64,000 nucleotides of DNA from Limnohabitans sp. (GTDB taxonomy: Bacteria > Pseudomonadota > Gammaproteobacteria > Burkholderiales > Burkholderiaceae_C), in assembly GCA_030158125.1 (NCBI GenBank), contig JAOATL010000015.1, forward strand, positions 310,001 to 374,000. Reading direction: 5' to 3'. A program made the position numbers and the translations under genes. Position 1 is the stretch's first letter. Each line of letters begins with the position of its first letter. The notes beneath the pieces were generated by a model. It was not told where the DNA came from. It saw only the letters and a list, made by a program, of their open reading frames with translations, and did not search any database. Of the stretch, positions 7,489 to 17,170 are shown piece by piece.

Positions 7489-9381
7489 ATGAACCGTTAT
7501 CCGGTGTGGAAATTTGCGATCATCGTGATCGCTTTGTTGTTGGGCGTGGTCTACACCTTGCCCAACTTTTTTGGTGAAGCACCGGCGGTGCAGGTCTCGT
7601 CTTCCAAGATCAGCGCCAAAGTGGACGCCGCCACATTGGCTCGGGTGGAAGATGCGCTCAAGGCGGCCAATGTGCCACCTGCCGCCGTGGCCTTAGAAGG
7701 TGCTTCTATCAAGGCGCGCTTTGAATCCACAGAGCAGCAGCTCAAAGCCAAAGACGCCATTCAAAAAGCGCTGATTCCAGAAGGCACCGAAAACGGCTAC
7801 GTGGTGGCTTTGAATTTGCTGTCGCGTTCGCCAGCTTGGTTGACCTCTTTGCACGCAGCACCCATGTACTTGGGCTTGGACCTGCGCGGTGGCGTGCACT
7901 TCATGCTGCAAGTCGACATGAAAGCCGCCCTGACGCAAAAAACCGATTCATTGGCGGGTGACATTCGCACCACGCTGCGCGAAAAAGATGTGCGCCATGG
8001 CGGCATCGCACGCAACGGCCAAAACATTGAAATCCGAGTTCGTGACCAAGCACAACTGGATGCTGCGCGACGCGTTTTGGCCGATCAGTTTGCTGATTTG
8101 CAAACCGTGGATGCGGCAGAAGGTGGCGAATTTAAATTAACAGCCACCATCAAACCTGAAGCCGCTCGCCGTGTGCAAGAGCAGGCGCTCAAACAAAACA
8201 TCACCACCCTGCACAACCGCATCAACGAGTTGGGTGTGGCCGAACCTGTGATTCAGCAGCAAGGCCTGGACCGCATTGTGGTTCAGTTGCCTGGTGTGCA
8301 AGACACGGCCAAGGCCAAAGACATTTTGGGCCGCACGGCCACCTTGGAAGTGCGCTTGGTAGACGAGAGCAGCGAGGCGCGCTCTGCCGAACAAACCAAC
8401 GGCATGGTGCCTTTTGGCTCTGAGCGGTATTTGGAGCGCAATGGCCAGCCTGTGATTGTCAAAAAGCAAGTGATTTTGACGGGCGACAACCTGACCGATG
8501 CACAACCAGGCTTTGACAGCCAAACACAAGAGCCGGTGGTCAACTTGTCATTGGACGGCAAAGGCGCGCGCATTTTCAAAGATGTGACCCGCGAAAACAT
8601 CGGCAAGCGCATGGCCATTTTGTTGTTTGAAAAAGGCAAAGGCGAAGTGGTCACCGCACCCGTCATTCGCTCAGAAATTGGCGGCGGCCGTGTGCAAATT
8701 TCGGGCCGCATGACCACCAGTGAGGCCAACGATACCGCCTTGCTGTTGCGTGCAGGTTCTTTGGCCGCGCCGATGGAAATCATTGAAGAGCGGACCATTG
8801 GCCCAAGCCTAGGTGCAGAAAACATTGCCAAAGGCTTCAACAGCGTCACATGGGGTTTCTTGGTCATTGCGGCCTTCATGTGCATTTATTACATGGTGTT
8901 TGGTTTGTTCTCCAGCATCTCCTTGGCCGTCAACTTGCTTTTGTTGGTGGCGGTACTCTCGATGCTGCAAGCCACCCTCACATTACCGGGTATGGCCGCG
9001 ATGGCTTTGGCGCTGGGCATGGCGATTGACTCCAACGTGCTGATCAACGAACGTGTGCGTGAAGAGTTGCGTTTGGGTGCCACGCCCCAAGCGGCCATTC
9101 ACACGGGATACGACCGCGCATGGGCCACCATTTTTGACTCTAACATCACCACCCTCATTGCTGGCGTGGCCTTGTTGGCGTTTGGCTCTGGCCCCGTGCG
9201 CGGATTTGCGGTCGTGCATTGCTTGGGCATTTTGACCAGCATGTTCTCCGCGGTGTTCTTCTCGCGCGGCTTGGTCAACCTTTGGTATGGCCGTCAAAAG
9301 AAACTCAAGTCAGTGTCGATTGGCACGGTGTGGCGTCCAGATGGCGCGGCACCCGTGTCTAGAACTGAAGACAAAGCATAA
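7489..9381 (+). CDS. secD: Protein translocase subunit SecD
   Basis: 630 residues. An N-terminal membrane helix is followed by a large periplasmic region including LGLDLRGGVHFMLQVDM, and six membrane segments at the C-terminus of the RND fold (SLAVNLLLLVAVLSMLQATL; GMAIDSNVLINERVREE). SecDF uses the proton gradient to pull exported proteins through SecYEG. The length fits other beta-proteobacterial SecD proteins. It is followed 14 bases later by secF. Confidence 0.97.
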   Translation: MNRYPVWKFAIIVIALLLGVVYTLPNFFGEAPAVQVSSSKISAKVDAATLARVEDALKAANVPPAAVALEGASIKARFESTEQQLKAKDAIQKALIPEGTENGYVVALNLLSRSPAWLTSLHAAPMYLGLDLRGGVHFMLQVDMKAALTQKTDSLAGDIRTTLREKDVRHGGIARNGQNIEIRVRDQAQLDAARRVLADQFADLQTVDAAEGGEFKLTATIKPEAARRVQEQALKQNITTLHNRINELGVAEPVIQQQGLDRIVVQLPGVQDTAKAKDILGRTATLEVRLVDESSEARSAEQTNGMVPFGSERYLERNGQPVIVKKQVILTGDNLTDAQPGFDSQTQEPVVNLSLDGKGARIFKDVTRENIGKRMAILLFEKGKGEVVTAPVIRSEIGGGRVQISGRMTTSEANDTALLLRAGSLAAPMEIIEERTIGPSLGAENIAKGFNSVTWGFLVIAAFMCIYYMVFGLFSSISLAVNLLLLVAVLSMLQATLTLPGMAAMALALGMAIDSNVLINERVREELRLGATPQAAIHTGYDRAWATIFDSNITTLIAGVALLAFGSGPVRGFAVVHCLGILTSMFSAVFFSRGLVNLWYGRQKKLKSVSIGTVWRPDGAAPVSRTEDKA

Positions 9382-9395
9382 AGCGGAGCAGCATC

Positions 9396-10349
9396 ATGGA
9401 ATTTTTCAAAATCCGCAAAGACATTCCCTTCATGAAACACGCGTTGATTTTCAACGTGATCTCTTTCGCGACTTTCTTGTTGGCCGTGTTCTTTTTGTTC
9501 AGCCGCGGTTTGCATTTGTCGGTGGAGTTCACCGGCGGCACCGTGATGGAAGTGAGTTACAGCCAGCCTGCAGATCTGACGCAAGTGCGTGGCGTGGTGT
9601 CGGGTCTGGGTTACAACGATGTGCAAGTGCAAAACTTTGGCACAGCGCGCGATGTGATGATTCGCTTGCCTGCTCAAAAGGGCGTGAGCTCTGCGCAACA
9701 AAGTGACAAATTGATGGTGGCTTTGAAAGCGCAAAACGCTGAAGCCACACTGCGCCGCACAGAGTTTGTAGGCCCGCAGGTGGGTGAAGAATTGGCGGCA
9801 GACGGCCTCAAGGCTTTGGCCTTTGTGGTGGCCGGCATCATGCTTTATTTGGCGGTGCGCTTCGAATGGAAATTCTCGGTGGCGGCCATCATTGCCAATC
9901 TGCATGACGTGATCATCATTTTGGGATTCTTCGCCTTTTTCCAATGGGAGTTTTCATTGGCGGTGTTGGCGGCGGTGCTGGCGGTGTTGGGTTATTCGGT
10001 GAACGAGTCGGTGGTGATTTTTGACCGAATTCGCGAGAACTTCCGACGCTATCGCAAGATGAACACCATTGAGATCATCGACAACGCGATCACGTCCACC
10101 ATTAGCCGAACCATCATTACCCACGGCTCTACGCAAATCATGGTGCTCTCTATGTTGCTGTTTGGTGGTGAGACCTTGCACTACTTTGCCATGGCCCTCA
10201 CCATTGGCATTTTGTTTGGTATTTATTCTTCGGTGTTTGTGGCTGCAGCCATTGCCATGTGGTTGGGTATTCAGCGCGAAGACCTGATCAAAGCCGCACC
10301 GAAGAAAGACGAAGACCCTGACGATCCTAACTCTGGCGCGGTGGTGTAA
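9396..10349 (+). CDS. secF: Protein translocase subunit SecF
   Basis: 317 residues with the family's first periplasmic motif SVEFTGGTVMEVSY, membrane segments such as LAVLAAVLAVLGYSVNESVV and the FDRIRENFRRYRKM loop. It is the partner of SecD in the inner membrane. A GGAG-type ribosome site (AGCGGAGCAGC) lies before the ATG. It is convergent with dprA. Confidence 0.97.
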   Translation: MEFFKIRKDIPFMKHALIFNVISFATFLLAVFFLFSRGLHLSVEFTGGTVMEVSYSQPADLTQVRGVVSGLGYNDVQVQNFGTARDVMIRLPAQKGVSSAQQSDKLMVALKAQNAEATLRRTEFVGPQVGEELAADGLKALAFVVAGIMLYLAVRFEWKFSVAAIIANLHDVIIILGFFAFFQWEFSLAVLAAVLAVLGYSVNESVVIFDRIRENFRRYRKMNTIEIIDNAITSTISRTIITHGSTQIMVLSMLLFGGETLHYFAMALTIGILFGIYSSVFVAAAIAMWLGIQREDLIKAAPKKDEDPDDPNSGAVV

Positions 10350-10355
10350 CACGAC

Positions 10356-10389
10356 CAGGCAGGCACGCTATTGACGTGTGCCCTGCCTG
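10356..10389. other. Inverted repeat between convergent secF and dprA
   Basis: CAGGCAGG (10356-10363) pairs with CCTGCCTG (10382-10389), and inner CACG pairs with CGTG with a 3-base bulge. The right arm lies inside the 3' end of dprA. No U-tract is present, so termination activity is uncertain. Confidence 0.35.
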
Positions 10390-11654
10390 CTGAGTTGCTG
10401 GTAGAGGCCACCCGGCAAGCGCCCCAAGGTGCCCGCCAATTCCATTTGAAACAGTTCTGCTTGCAATTGCGAGGTGGGCAAGCCACTTCGCTGCTGGAGT
10501 TCGTCCAATCCGACCGGCGCATAGCCTAGATGTGCGGCAATGCTTGGCGCATCTAAATTCGGCTGCACATTCACATGCACCTGGTGGGTTGTTGCGTTGT
10601 CAAATGCCATGTTGTCATCGGCCGCGCTGTTCTGGGGGCGAGTCTGTTGCTGGCCGAACGAAGGACTGGGTGCTGGCAAGTCTTTCATCTCCTCTAAGAT
10701 GTCTTGCGCACTGTCCACCAACTTGGCACCTTGCTTGATGAGGTCGTGGCAACCTTTGGCCACCGTCGTGTGAATGGAGCCCGGAATGGCAAACACCTCT
10801 TTGCCCATGTCGACGGCTTGCTTGGCTGTGATGAGCGAGCCAGAGCGTGTGGCCGCTTCCACCACCAAACAGCCCTGCGACAAACCGGCAATGAGGCGGT
10901 TGCGCTTGGGAAAATTGGCCATGACGGGCGGGGTGTTTAAAGGGTACTCACTGAGCAACAAGCCGTGCTGTGCAATGTGCTGGGCCAGTGCATGGTTTTG
11001 ATGGGGGTAGACGCGGTCTAGACCGGTGCCGACCACCGCCACGGTGTGCAGAGGATTGGCTGCCGTGCCCCCAGCCAATGCGCCCTTGTGGGCGGCGGTG
11101 TCGATGCCCAGTGCCAAGCCAGACACCACGGTGAGACCTGCTTGGGACAAGCTGAGTGCAAAGTCATGTGCGTTCAAAGCGCCTTGCGGGGTGGGGTTGC
11201 GACTGCCCACAATGGCCATTGCGCGAGGCGCTTGCAATGCTGGCGGACTGAGCAGGCGCAGGTGCTGCGTTTGACCCAATGCATACAAAAGCAAAGGGGG
11301 GTCTGGGGTGAGCAAGAGACTGCTGGGGTAGTCTGTGTCGGCCAGCGTGAGCAGTCTTTTGCCGATGGACTTGCCCGTCATTTGCGTTGGCCGGTACGTT
11401 GTCATGCGAGACGGCGCTGCTGTGTTGAGCCATTCCCAGGTGACTTCCACCGACTCGTCGAGTCCAAGCGGTATGCTGCGCAATTGCTGAATAACGCTGG
11501 GGCTGACCAGCGCTTGCAATTCGGAGGTGCTGCGCTGAAAAATGTTTTCTGGCAAACCAAAACCTTGCAGCAAGCTGCGGGCGGTGATGTTGCCCACCCC
11601 TGCTGTCAGACTGAGGCGCAGCCAAAATCGCAGACTTTCGCGTGTAGAAATCAT
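10368..11654 (-). CDS. dprA: DNA-processing protein DprA (Smf)
   Basis: 428 residues. The central Rossmann-like domain shows the family landmarks IVGSRNPTPQGALNAHDFA, VVSGLALGIDTAAHKGAL, YPHQNHALAQ and NFPKRNRLIAGLSQGCLVVE. A C-terminal winged-helix DML1-like segment (APVGLDELQQRSGLPTSQL) follows. DprA binds incoming single-stranded DNA in transformation and loads RecA. The ATG at 11654 is preferred over an upstream one because AAAGGA precedes it at a suitable distance. It is divergent from def, as in many beta- and gamma-proteobacteria. Confidence 0.95.
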   Translation of the reverse strand: MISTRESLRFWLRLSLTAGVGNITARSLLQGFGLPENIFQRSTSELQALVSPSVIQQLRSIPLGLDESVEVTWEWLNTAAPSRMTTYRPTQMTGKSIGKRLLTLADTDYPSSLLLTPDPPLLLYALGQTQHLRLLSPPALQAPRAMAIVGSRNPTPQGALNAHDFALSLSQAGLTVVSGLALGIDTAAHKGALAGGTAANPLHTVAVVGTGLDRVYPHQNHALAQHIAQHGLLLSEYPLNTPPVMANFPKRNRLIAGLSQGCLVVEAATRSGSLITAKQAVDMGKEVFAIPGSIHTTVAKGCHDLIKQGAKLVDSAQDILEEMKDLPAPSPSFGQQQTRPQNSAADDNMAFDNATTHQVHVNVQPNLDAPSIAAHLGYAPVGLDELQQRSGLPTSQLQAELFQMELAGTLGRLPGGLYQQLSRQGTRQ

Positions 11655-11770
11655 GGCTTTTCCTTTGAGAATAGGGTGGAACAAGGGCCAGATTTTGCGA
11701 AGCTACCGCCGACTTGGGCAAGGCTTCTTTAAATTAGCGAAAATAGAGGTATTGCTGAATACAAATCACC

Positions 11771-12277
11771 ATGGCACTTTTAAACATTCTTTGCTATCCC
11801 GACCCCCGCCTGCACAAGGTGGCCAAATCCGTCACCGAGTTTGATGACAAGCTGCGCGCACTGGTGGCCGACATGCTCGAGACCATGTACGAGTCGCAAG
11901 GCGTTGGCCTTGCAGCAACCCAAGTGGATGTGCATCTGCGTTTGGTGGTGATGGACACCTCTGACGATCACAACCAACCCGTGGTGTTGATCAATCCAGA
12001 AATCACTTGGTTCAGTGATGAGCGTGTGAAGGGCGAAGAAGGCTGCTTGTCTGTGCCTGGCATCTACGACGGTGTTGAGCGTGCGGTGGCTGTTAAAGTG
12101 AAAGCGGCGGATGAGCAGGGTCAAGTTCGCGAATTGGCAGCAGAAGGTTTGATGGCGGTTTGCGTTCAGCACGAACTGGACCACTTGATGGGAAAAGTGT
12201 TTGTGGAATATTTATCGCCCTTAAAGCGCAATCGCATCAAAACCAAAATGCTCAAAGCGCAAAGAGAAGACGCTTAA
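11771..12277 (+). CDS. def: Peptide deformylase
   Basis: 168 residues with the three defining motifs: [13 protein letters not shown] (metal Cys) and QHELDH (metal His pair and catalytic Glu). It removes the formyl group from nascent N-termini using a bound divalent metal. It is followed 23 bases later by fmt, the enzyme that adds that formyl group. Confidence 0.97.
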   Translation: MALLNILCYPDPRLHKVAKSVTEFDDKLRALVADMLETMYESQGVGLAATQVDVHLRLVVMDTSDDHNQPVVLINPEITWFSDERVKGEEGCLSVPGIYDGVERAVAVKVKAADEQGQVRELAAEGLMAVCVQHELDHLMGKVFVEYLSPLKRNRIKTKMLKAQREDA

Positions 12278-12300
12278 TTGTTCAGACAGAAAGAAGTTTT

Positions 12301-13287
12301 ATGCGCGTGATTTTTGCGGGCACGCCCGAATTTGCCCGCAGCGCATTGGCTGCGTTGCATACAGCGGGCCATGAGATCGTGGGCGTTTTCACACAGCCCG
12401 ATCGTCCAGCCGGCCGCGGCATGAAGTTGCAGGCCTCCGCTGTCAAACAATTTGCACTCGCGCACAACTTGCCCGTGGTGCAGCCGCACAGTTTGAAGCT
12501 GGATGGCAAATACCCCGAAGAAGCCGCTGCAGCACACGCCTTCATTGCGCAAGCGCAAGCCGATGTGATGGTGGTGGCGGCTTATGGTTTGATCTTGCCG
12601 CAATGGGTGCTCGATGCACCCAAGCACGGTTGCCTCAACATTCACGCTTCCTTGTTGCCTCGCTGGCGCGGCGCAGCCCCCATTCACCGCGCCATTGAGG
12701 CGGGTGATGCACAAACAGGCGTCACCATCATGCAGATGGATGCAGGCTTGGACACTGGCGACATGTTGCTCGAAGAAACATTGCCCATCTTGACGCAAGA
12801 CACGACAGCCTCCTTGCACGACAAGCTGGCGACCATGGGCGCCGCTTTGATTGTCAAAGCGCTCGCACAAGTAGTCCAGTTCAAACCTGTGGCGCAGCCC
12901 ACCGAAGGCGTGACGTATGCACACAAAATTGAAAAAGCCGAAGCGGCCATCGATTGGACATTGAGTGCGCAACAGCTGTCACAACGCATTCGAGCCTTCG
13001 ACCCGTTTCCTGGCATGACTGCTCAGATGGCCGGTGAAATGGTCAAGGTGTGGCAAGCCCATGTACTTGCCAATGCGCTTGCAGATACGCTGACAGATGC
13101 GCCTGCGCCTGCAAGCACTGCCAAGCCAGGAACCTTGCTGGCCATCGATGCGTCTGGCTTGCAGGTGGCTTGTGGCGCAGGTGTGCTGTGCCTCACCCAA
13201 TTGCAAAAACCAGGCGGTAAACGTCAACCCGTGGCCGATTTCGTTCGCCATTTCAAGGGCACGGTGGGCGATGTTTTTCAAAGCTGA
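12301..13287 (+). CDS. fmt: Methionyl-tRNA formyltransferase
   Basis: 328 residues. Landmarks are [28 protein letters not shown], the folate-binding loop [18 protein letters not shown] and the catalytic Asp region [13 protein letters not shown]-terminal OB-fold domain ([12 protein letters not shown]) follows. The start at 12301 is fixed by the conserved N-terminus; a longer open frame upstream overlaps def. Its 3' end overlaps the azlC-like gene by 17 bases. Confidence 0.97.
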   Translation: MRVIFAGTPEFARSALAALHTAGHEIVGVFTQPDRPAGRGMKLQASAVKQFALAHNLPVVQPHSLKLDGKYPEEAAAAHAFIAQAQADVMVVAAYGLILPQWVLDAPKHGCLNIHASLLPRWRGAAPIHRAIEAGDAQTGVTIMQMDAGLDTGDMLLEETLPILTQDTTASLHDKLATMGAALIVKALAQVVQFKPVAQPTEGVTYAHKIEKAEAAIDWTLSAQQLSQRIRAFDPFPGMTAQMAGEMVKVWQAHVLANALADTLTDAPAPASTAKPGTLLAIDASGLQVACGAGVLCLTQLQKPGGKRQPVADFVRHFKGTVGDVFQS

Positions 13288-14005
13288 AAATTACCGCCAT
13301 CCTGCCTTCATGGAAGGCCTGCGCGATTTGGCACCGCAAGCACCGGGTGTTGCCGCTTGGGGTTTGATGACGGGCGTGGCCATGGTCAACTCGGGCATGA
13401 GTGTGTTCGAGGCCATTGCCATGACGCTTTTGGTGTATGCCGGCAGCTCCCAATTGGCGGCATTGCCTTTGATTGTGGCGGGTGCGCCGGTCTGGGTGAT
13501 TTTGGCCACCGGCTTTTGCGTCAACTTGCGCTTCATGGTGTTCAGTTTGCACTTGCGTCCTTACTTGATGCATTTGCCACGTCTTGAAAGAATGGTGCAC
13601 GGGTATCTGACCACCGACATCAGTTATGTGTTGTTCACCCGTCGATTTGCCAAGCCGAGCGAAGATCCGGCAGAACAAATGACGCAAGCCGCATCCTTGG
13701 CGGGCAACACCTTCATCGTGTGGGCGAGTTGGATGGTGGCCAGTTTCTTTGGCATCTTTTTGGCCAAGATCATTCCAACGTCTTGGGGCTTGGGCTTTGC
13801 TGGCACCTTGTGCTTGGTGGGCATTTTGTGTTCATTGGCCAGCACACGCATGCGCATCTTTGCAGCAGGTGTGGCCGCGGCAACGGCCATCATGGCCTAT
13901 CACTTGCCTTTGAAGTTCAACATTGTGTTGGCAATTGGCGTGGCCGTGGTGTTGAGCATGTCGCTTGAGCGCTTTCAAACCAAACGTGCAGGAGCGGCGG
14001 CATGA
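13271..14005 (+). CDS. AzlC-family branched-chain amino acid permease (large subunit)
   Basis: 244 residues, strongly hydrophobic, with the AzlC/YgaZ opening ([20 protein letters not shown]), [13 protein letters not shown] and the [15 protein letters not shown] loop. These proteins pair with a small AzlD subunit to export branched-chain amino acids. The start at 13271 lies inside the end of fmt, and the stop overlaps the azlD-like gene by 4 bases, so the two permease genes are coupled to each other and probably to fmt. Confidence 0.9.
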   Translation: MFFKAENYRHPAFMEGLRDLAPQAPGVAAWGLMTGVAMVNSGMSVFEAIAMTLLVYAGSSQLAALPLIVAGAPVWVILATGFCVNLRFMVFSLHLRPYLMHLPRLERMVHGYLTTDISYVLFTRRFAKPSEDPAEQMTQAASLAGNTFIVWASWMVASFFGIFLAKIIPTSWGLGFAGTLCLVGILCSLASTRMRIFAAGVAAATAIMAYHLPLKFNIVLAIGVAVVLSMSLERFQTKRAGAAA

Positions 14006-14346
14006 GTTTTTTTGAAGGCACCGATCTGTGGACCTTGGCGGTCATTGTGGGTTTGACGGGCGTGACGATTTTGACGCGCAGTTTCTTTTTCTTCTCAAGT
14101 GAAGAATGGGCCTTGCCCGATTGGGCGCAGCGGGGGTTGCAATATGCGCCCATTGCAGCCATGGCGGCGGTGGTATTGCCTGAAATTTTGATGCAACAAG
14201 GCGAGTTTTTGCACACCTGGATGGACGCCCGGTGGATGGGCGCCGCAGTGGGCGCCGCCGTTTACTTTTGGCGCCGCAACGTGCTCTTGACCATTGTGGT
14301 GGGCATGCTGACTTTCTTGCCCTTGCACTTGCTCGCAGGTTGGTAA
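14002..14346 (+). CDS. AzlD-domain small permease subunit
   Basis: 114 residues with three to four membrane segments and the AzlD-type stretch TILTRSFFFFSSEEWALPDW followed by APIAAMAAVVLPEIL. It is the small partner (YgaH/AzlD type) of the preceding AzlC-like permease. The ATG overlaps the azlC stop (ATGA). Confidence 0.88.
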   Translation: MSFFEGTDLWTLAVIVGLTGVTILTRSFFFFSSEEWALPDWAQRGLQYAPIAAMAAVVLPEILMQQGEFLHTWMDARWMGAAVGAAVYFWRRNVLLTIVVGMLTFLPLHLLAGW

Positions 14347-14475
14347 ATGACCCCTTGTTACAAAAGCGGTGGTTAAGTTAGCGCAAGCTTGCCCGACTAA
14401 AATTCTGTTTGTTGTGAAAAGTCTCTGAGGGATCAGAAGACGGCTCATTCATTTTTGTTATCCAAGAGAATTTCC

Positions 14476-15666
14476 ATGAACGTCATTCGTTTTTCAGATT
14501 TGTGCCAACAAGGCAAAGTCAAAGGCCAACGTGTTTTCATCCGTGCCGATTTGAATGTGCCGCAAAACGATGCCGGCAACATCACCGAAGACACGCGCAT
14601 CCGTTCCTCGGTGCCTTGCATTCAAATGGCACTCGATGCTGGCGCTGCCGTCATGGTCACCAGCCATTTGGGTCGTCCCACAGAAGGCGAATTCAAGGCC
14701 GAAGATTCTTTGGCGCCCGTTGCCAAACGTTTGGCTGAATTGCTGGGCCGTGATGTGGCGCTCAAAGCCAATTGGGTGGACGGCGTTGACGTTGCGGCAG
14801 GCCAAGTGGTGCTGCTTGAAAACTGCCGTGTGAACAAAGGCGAGAAAAAGAACAACCCCGAACTGGCGAAGAAAATGGCCGCACTCTGCGACATTTTTGT
14901 GAACGATGCGTTTGGCACGGCTCACCGCGCAGAAGGCACCACCTACGGCATTGCTGAATACGCCAAAGTGGCGTGCGCAGGTCCCTTGTTGGCCGCAGAA
15001 ATTGACGCCATTACCAAAGCCTTGGCCCATCCTGCACGTCCCTTGGCCGCCATTGTGGCTGGCAGCAAAGTGTCGACCAAGCTCACCATCTTGAAGAGCT
15101 TGGCCGACAAGGTGGACCAACTGATTGTGGGCGGCGGCATTGCCAACACCTTCATGCTGGCGGCTGGTTTGAAAATTGGCAAAAGCTTGGCCGAACCCGA
15201 CTTGCTGGCAGAAGCCAAAGCCGTGATCGACATCATGAAAGCGCGTGGCGCCGAAGTGCCCATCCCCACTGACGTGGTCACCGCCAAAACTTTTTCAGCC
15301 GACGCCGAGGCCACCGTGAAGAAAGCCACAGACGTGGCCGATGACGATTTGATTTTGGACATTGGCCCCGAGACCGCCGCCAAACTGGCCACGCAACTCA
15401 AAGCGGCCGGCACCATTGTGTGGAATGGTCCTGTGGGCGTGTTTGAGTTTGCCGCGTTTGAAAATGGCACGCGTGTCATTGCCGAGGCCATTGCAGAATC
15501 GAAGGCATTCAGCATTGCCGGCGGTGGCGACACCTTGGCCGCCATTGCCAAATACGGCATTGAAAAACAAGTGGGCTACATCTCCACCGGTGGCGGCGCG
15601 TTCTTGGAAATGCTGGAAGGCAAGACCCTGCCTGCCATTGAAATTTTGACAAAGCGCGCGCAATAA
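14476..15666 (+). CDS. pgk: Phosphoglycerate kinase
   Basis: 396 residues. The family signature [14 protein letters not shown] is near the N-terminus. The substrate segment [12 protein letters not shown], the hinge region and the nucleotide-binding ending [17 protein letters not shown] are all present. It interconverts 1,3-bisphosphoglycerate and 3-phosphoglycerate. AAGAGAA precedes the ATG. In many Burkholderiales the next gene is pyk; here about 43.7 kb of other genes intervene. Confidence 0.97.
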   Translation: MNVIRFSDLCQQGKVKGQRVFIRADLNVPQNDAGNITEDTRIRSSVPCIQMALDAGAAVMVTSHLGRPTEGEFKAEDSLAPVAKRLAELLGRDVALKANWVDGVDVAAGQVVLLENCRVNKGEKKNNPELAKKMAALCDIFVNDAFGTAHRAEGTTYGIAEYAKVACAGPLLAAEIDAITKALAHPARPLAAIVAGSKVSTKLTILKSLADKVDQLIVGGGIANTFMLAAGLKIGKSLAEPDLLAEAKAVIDIMKARGAEVPIPTDVVTAKTFSADAEATVKKATDVADDDLILDIGPETAAKLATQLKAAGTIVWNGPVGVFEFAAFENGTRVIAEAIAESKAFSIAGGGDTLAAIAKYGIEKQVGYISTGGGAFLEMLEGKTLPAIEILTKRAQ

Positions 15667-15706
15667 GCGCCGCCCATCTCAGCCTGCTTCCACAGGCAGA
15701 TGACAC

Positions 15707-15738
15707 AAAAAAGGCCGCTGAACCAGCGGCCTTTTTTT
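15707..15738. terminator. Bidirectional Rho-independent terminator after pgk
   Basis: GGCCGCTG (15713-15720) and CAGCGGCC (15724-15731) form a perfect 8-bp stem with a 3-base loop, flanked by six As on the left and seven Ts on the right. It can end both the pgk transcript and the convergent desaturase transcript. Confidence 0.88.
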
Positions 15739-15771
15739 GATCAATCCGAGTTTTTCTCGGAGCGCTGACGG

Positions 15772-16881
15772 TTAAGTTTTTGCGGGCAAATTGCCGCGCA
15801 CAGGGCTGGTCATCTGACCTTGGAAGTCGGTCCAGCATTCACGCGTGAAGTCGTACAGCTTGCAAGCCTTGGCAGTTTTGAAGTACCAGCCCCAAGAGAA
15901 CGGCTGAACAATGATGCGGCCAGGCAACATTTCTTCTAACTTGGCTTGCGCTTGTTTCAGGCGGTACAGCGGAATGCTCATGTCGACATGGTGGGCGGTG
16001 TGCTCCATGATGTGGTGCACCATGTTGCCAATCTTCATGGGGAAGGTGAGGTGCACGGTGGTGGACACAAAGGGCTGCGCCTTGACCCATGCGGATTTTT
16101 CATTGTGCCAAGACACACGCACATGGGTGTGGTGAACATAAACCACAAAACCAATCATGGTGTTCCAAAACAAGAAAGGCACCAACACGCCCATGAGCAA
16201 AGTCAGGGCGACCGATTGACCCGTGGCCACAGCGGCATAGCTCATGACGGCCACCCACAAAGCGCCAAACACGGTCACCAACATGCTGTCTTTGAAAAAG
16301 ATGGGGCGACGCGTGGGCATGTGTGTTTTGTTGGGGAAGAACTCACGCTTCCACCAAATTTCAACCAAGTAGTACAGGCCTGGCGCCCAGCCGCTGCGAT
16401 ACAGGTACTGCATCAAACGATCGACAGGACCCAGTGCCGCAAACTCTTCGGCAGTGAGGGGTGTCCACACAAAATCGACACCTTTCAAGTTGGTGTAGCC
16501 ATGGTGCACCACGTTGTGGCCAGTGTCCCACAAGCTGTAAGGCGTGAGTGAGTACAAAAAGGCGTAGCGGCCAATCCATTTGTTCAACTCGCGGTGCGGT
16601 GTCAGGCTTTGGTGGCAAGCGTCATGGCCAATGATGAACAGGCGACCAATGACAAAGCCTGCTGCCAAACCGCAGAGCAGTTTGAGCCAGACAGATTCGA
16701 GGGCAACGGTGGCTGCGATCAAGCCCACAAACAATGCGGTGTCGATGATCAACAACAAAAAGGCGCGCAATGTGGATCGCTCAGACAAAGGCAACAGCCA
16801 TTGGCGAATGACTTTGCGATGAGGCATGTCTTGATCTAAAGGGATTGGCTGCAAGTTTTCAGGTGAGGTTTGTGTAGTCAT
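15772..16881 (-). CDS. Membrane fatty acid desaturase
   Basis: 369 residues from the preferred ATG at 16881; two in-frame upstream starts (16914 and 16965) are possible and none has a strong ribosome site. Three histidine boxes for the di-iron centre are present: GHDACHQ, HNVVHHG and HTAHHVD. Hydrophobic segments lie between them (LLIIDTALFVGLIAATVAL and others). This is the architecture of delta-12/omega-type acyl-lipid desaturases, which introduce double bonds into membrane lipids with electrons from ferredoxin or cytochrome b5. The terminator at 15713 lies downstream. The regiospecificity cannot be read from the sequence. Confidence 0.87.
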   Translation of the reverse strand: MTTQTSPENLQPIPLDQDMPHRKVIRQWLLPLSERSTLRAFLLLIIDTALFVGLIAATVALESVWLKLLCGLAAGFVIGRLFIIGHDACHQSLTPHRELNKWIGRYAFLYSLTPYSLWDTGHNVVHHGYTNLKGVDFVWTPLTAEEFAALGPVDRLMQYLYRSGWAPGLYYLVEIWWKREFFPNKTHMPTRRPIFFKDSMLVTVFGALWVAVMSYAAVATGQSVALTLLMGVLVPFLFWNTMIGFVVYVHHTHVRVSWHNEKSAWVKAQPFVSTTVHLTFPMKIGNMVHHIMEHTAHHVDMSIPLYRLKQAQAKLEEMLPGRIIVQPFSWGWYFKTAKACKLYDFTRECWTDFQGQMTSPVRGNLPAKT

Positions 16882-17170
16882 AAACGGGGCGCAGTAGCAT
16901 TGCTTGGCGGCCATCAAATCGGATGCCCCGAGTCTAAACCGAGAGACTTTTCCTGTGAATGACATGGGTCAATGACACACAGCGCCTTTGACGATCGCTG
17001 TTGCCAGCTTGCCAAGGCATGGATTGTGAGGAAATCTCAAGCCAATGCGAGGGCATTGGGTGATTTTGTCGATGGGGTGTGTGAGCTGGTCTGCGAAAAA
17101 TCTTCGATTCCCCTATGATCGGCGCTTCATTTCACTTAAATATTTTGGGGTCACCAAGCCCTTTTCAGAC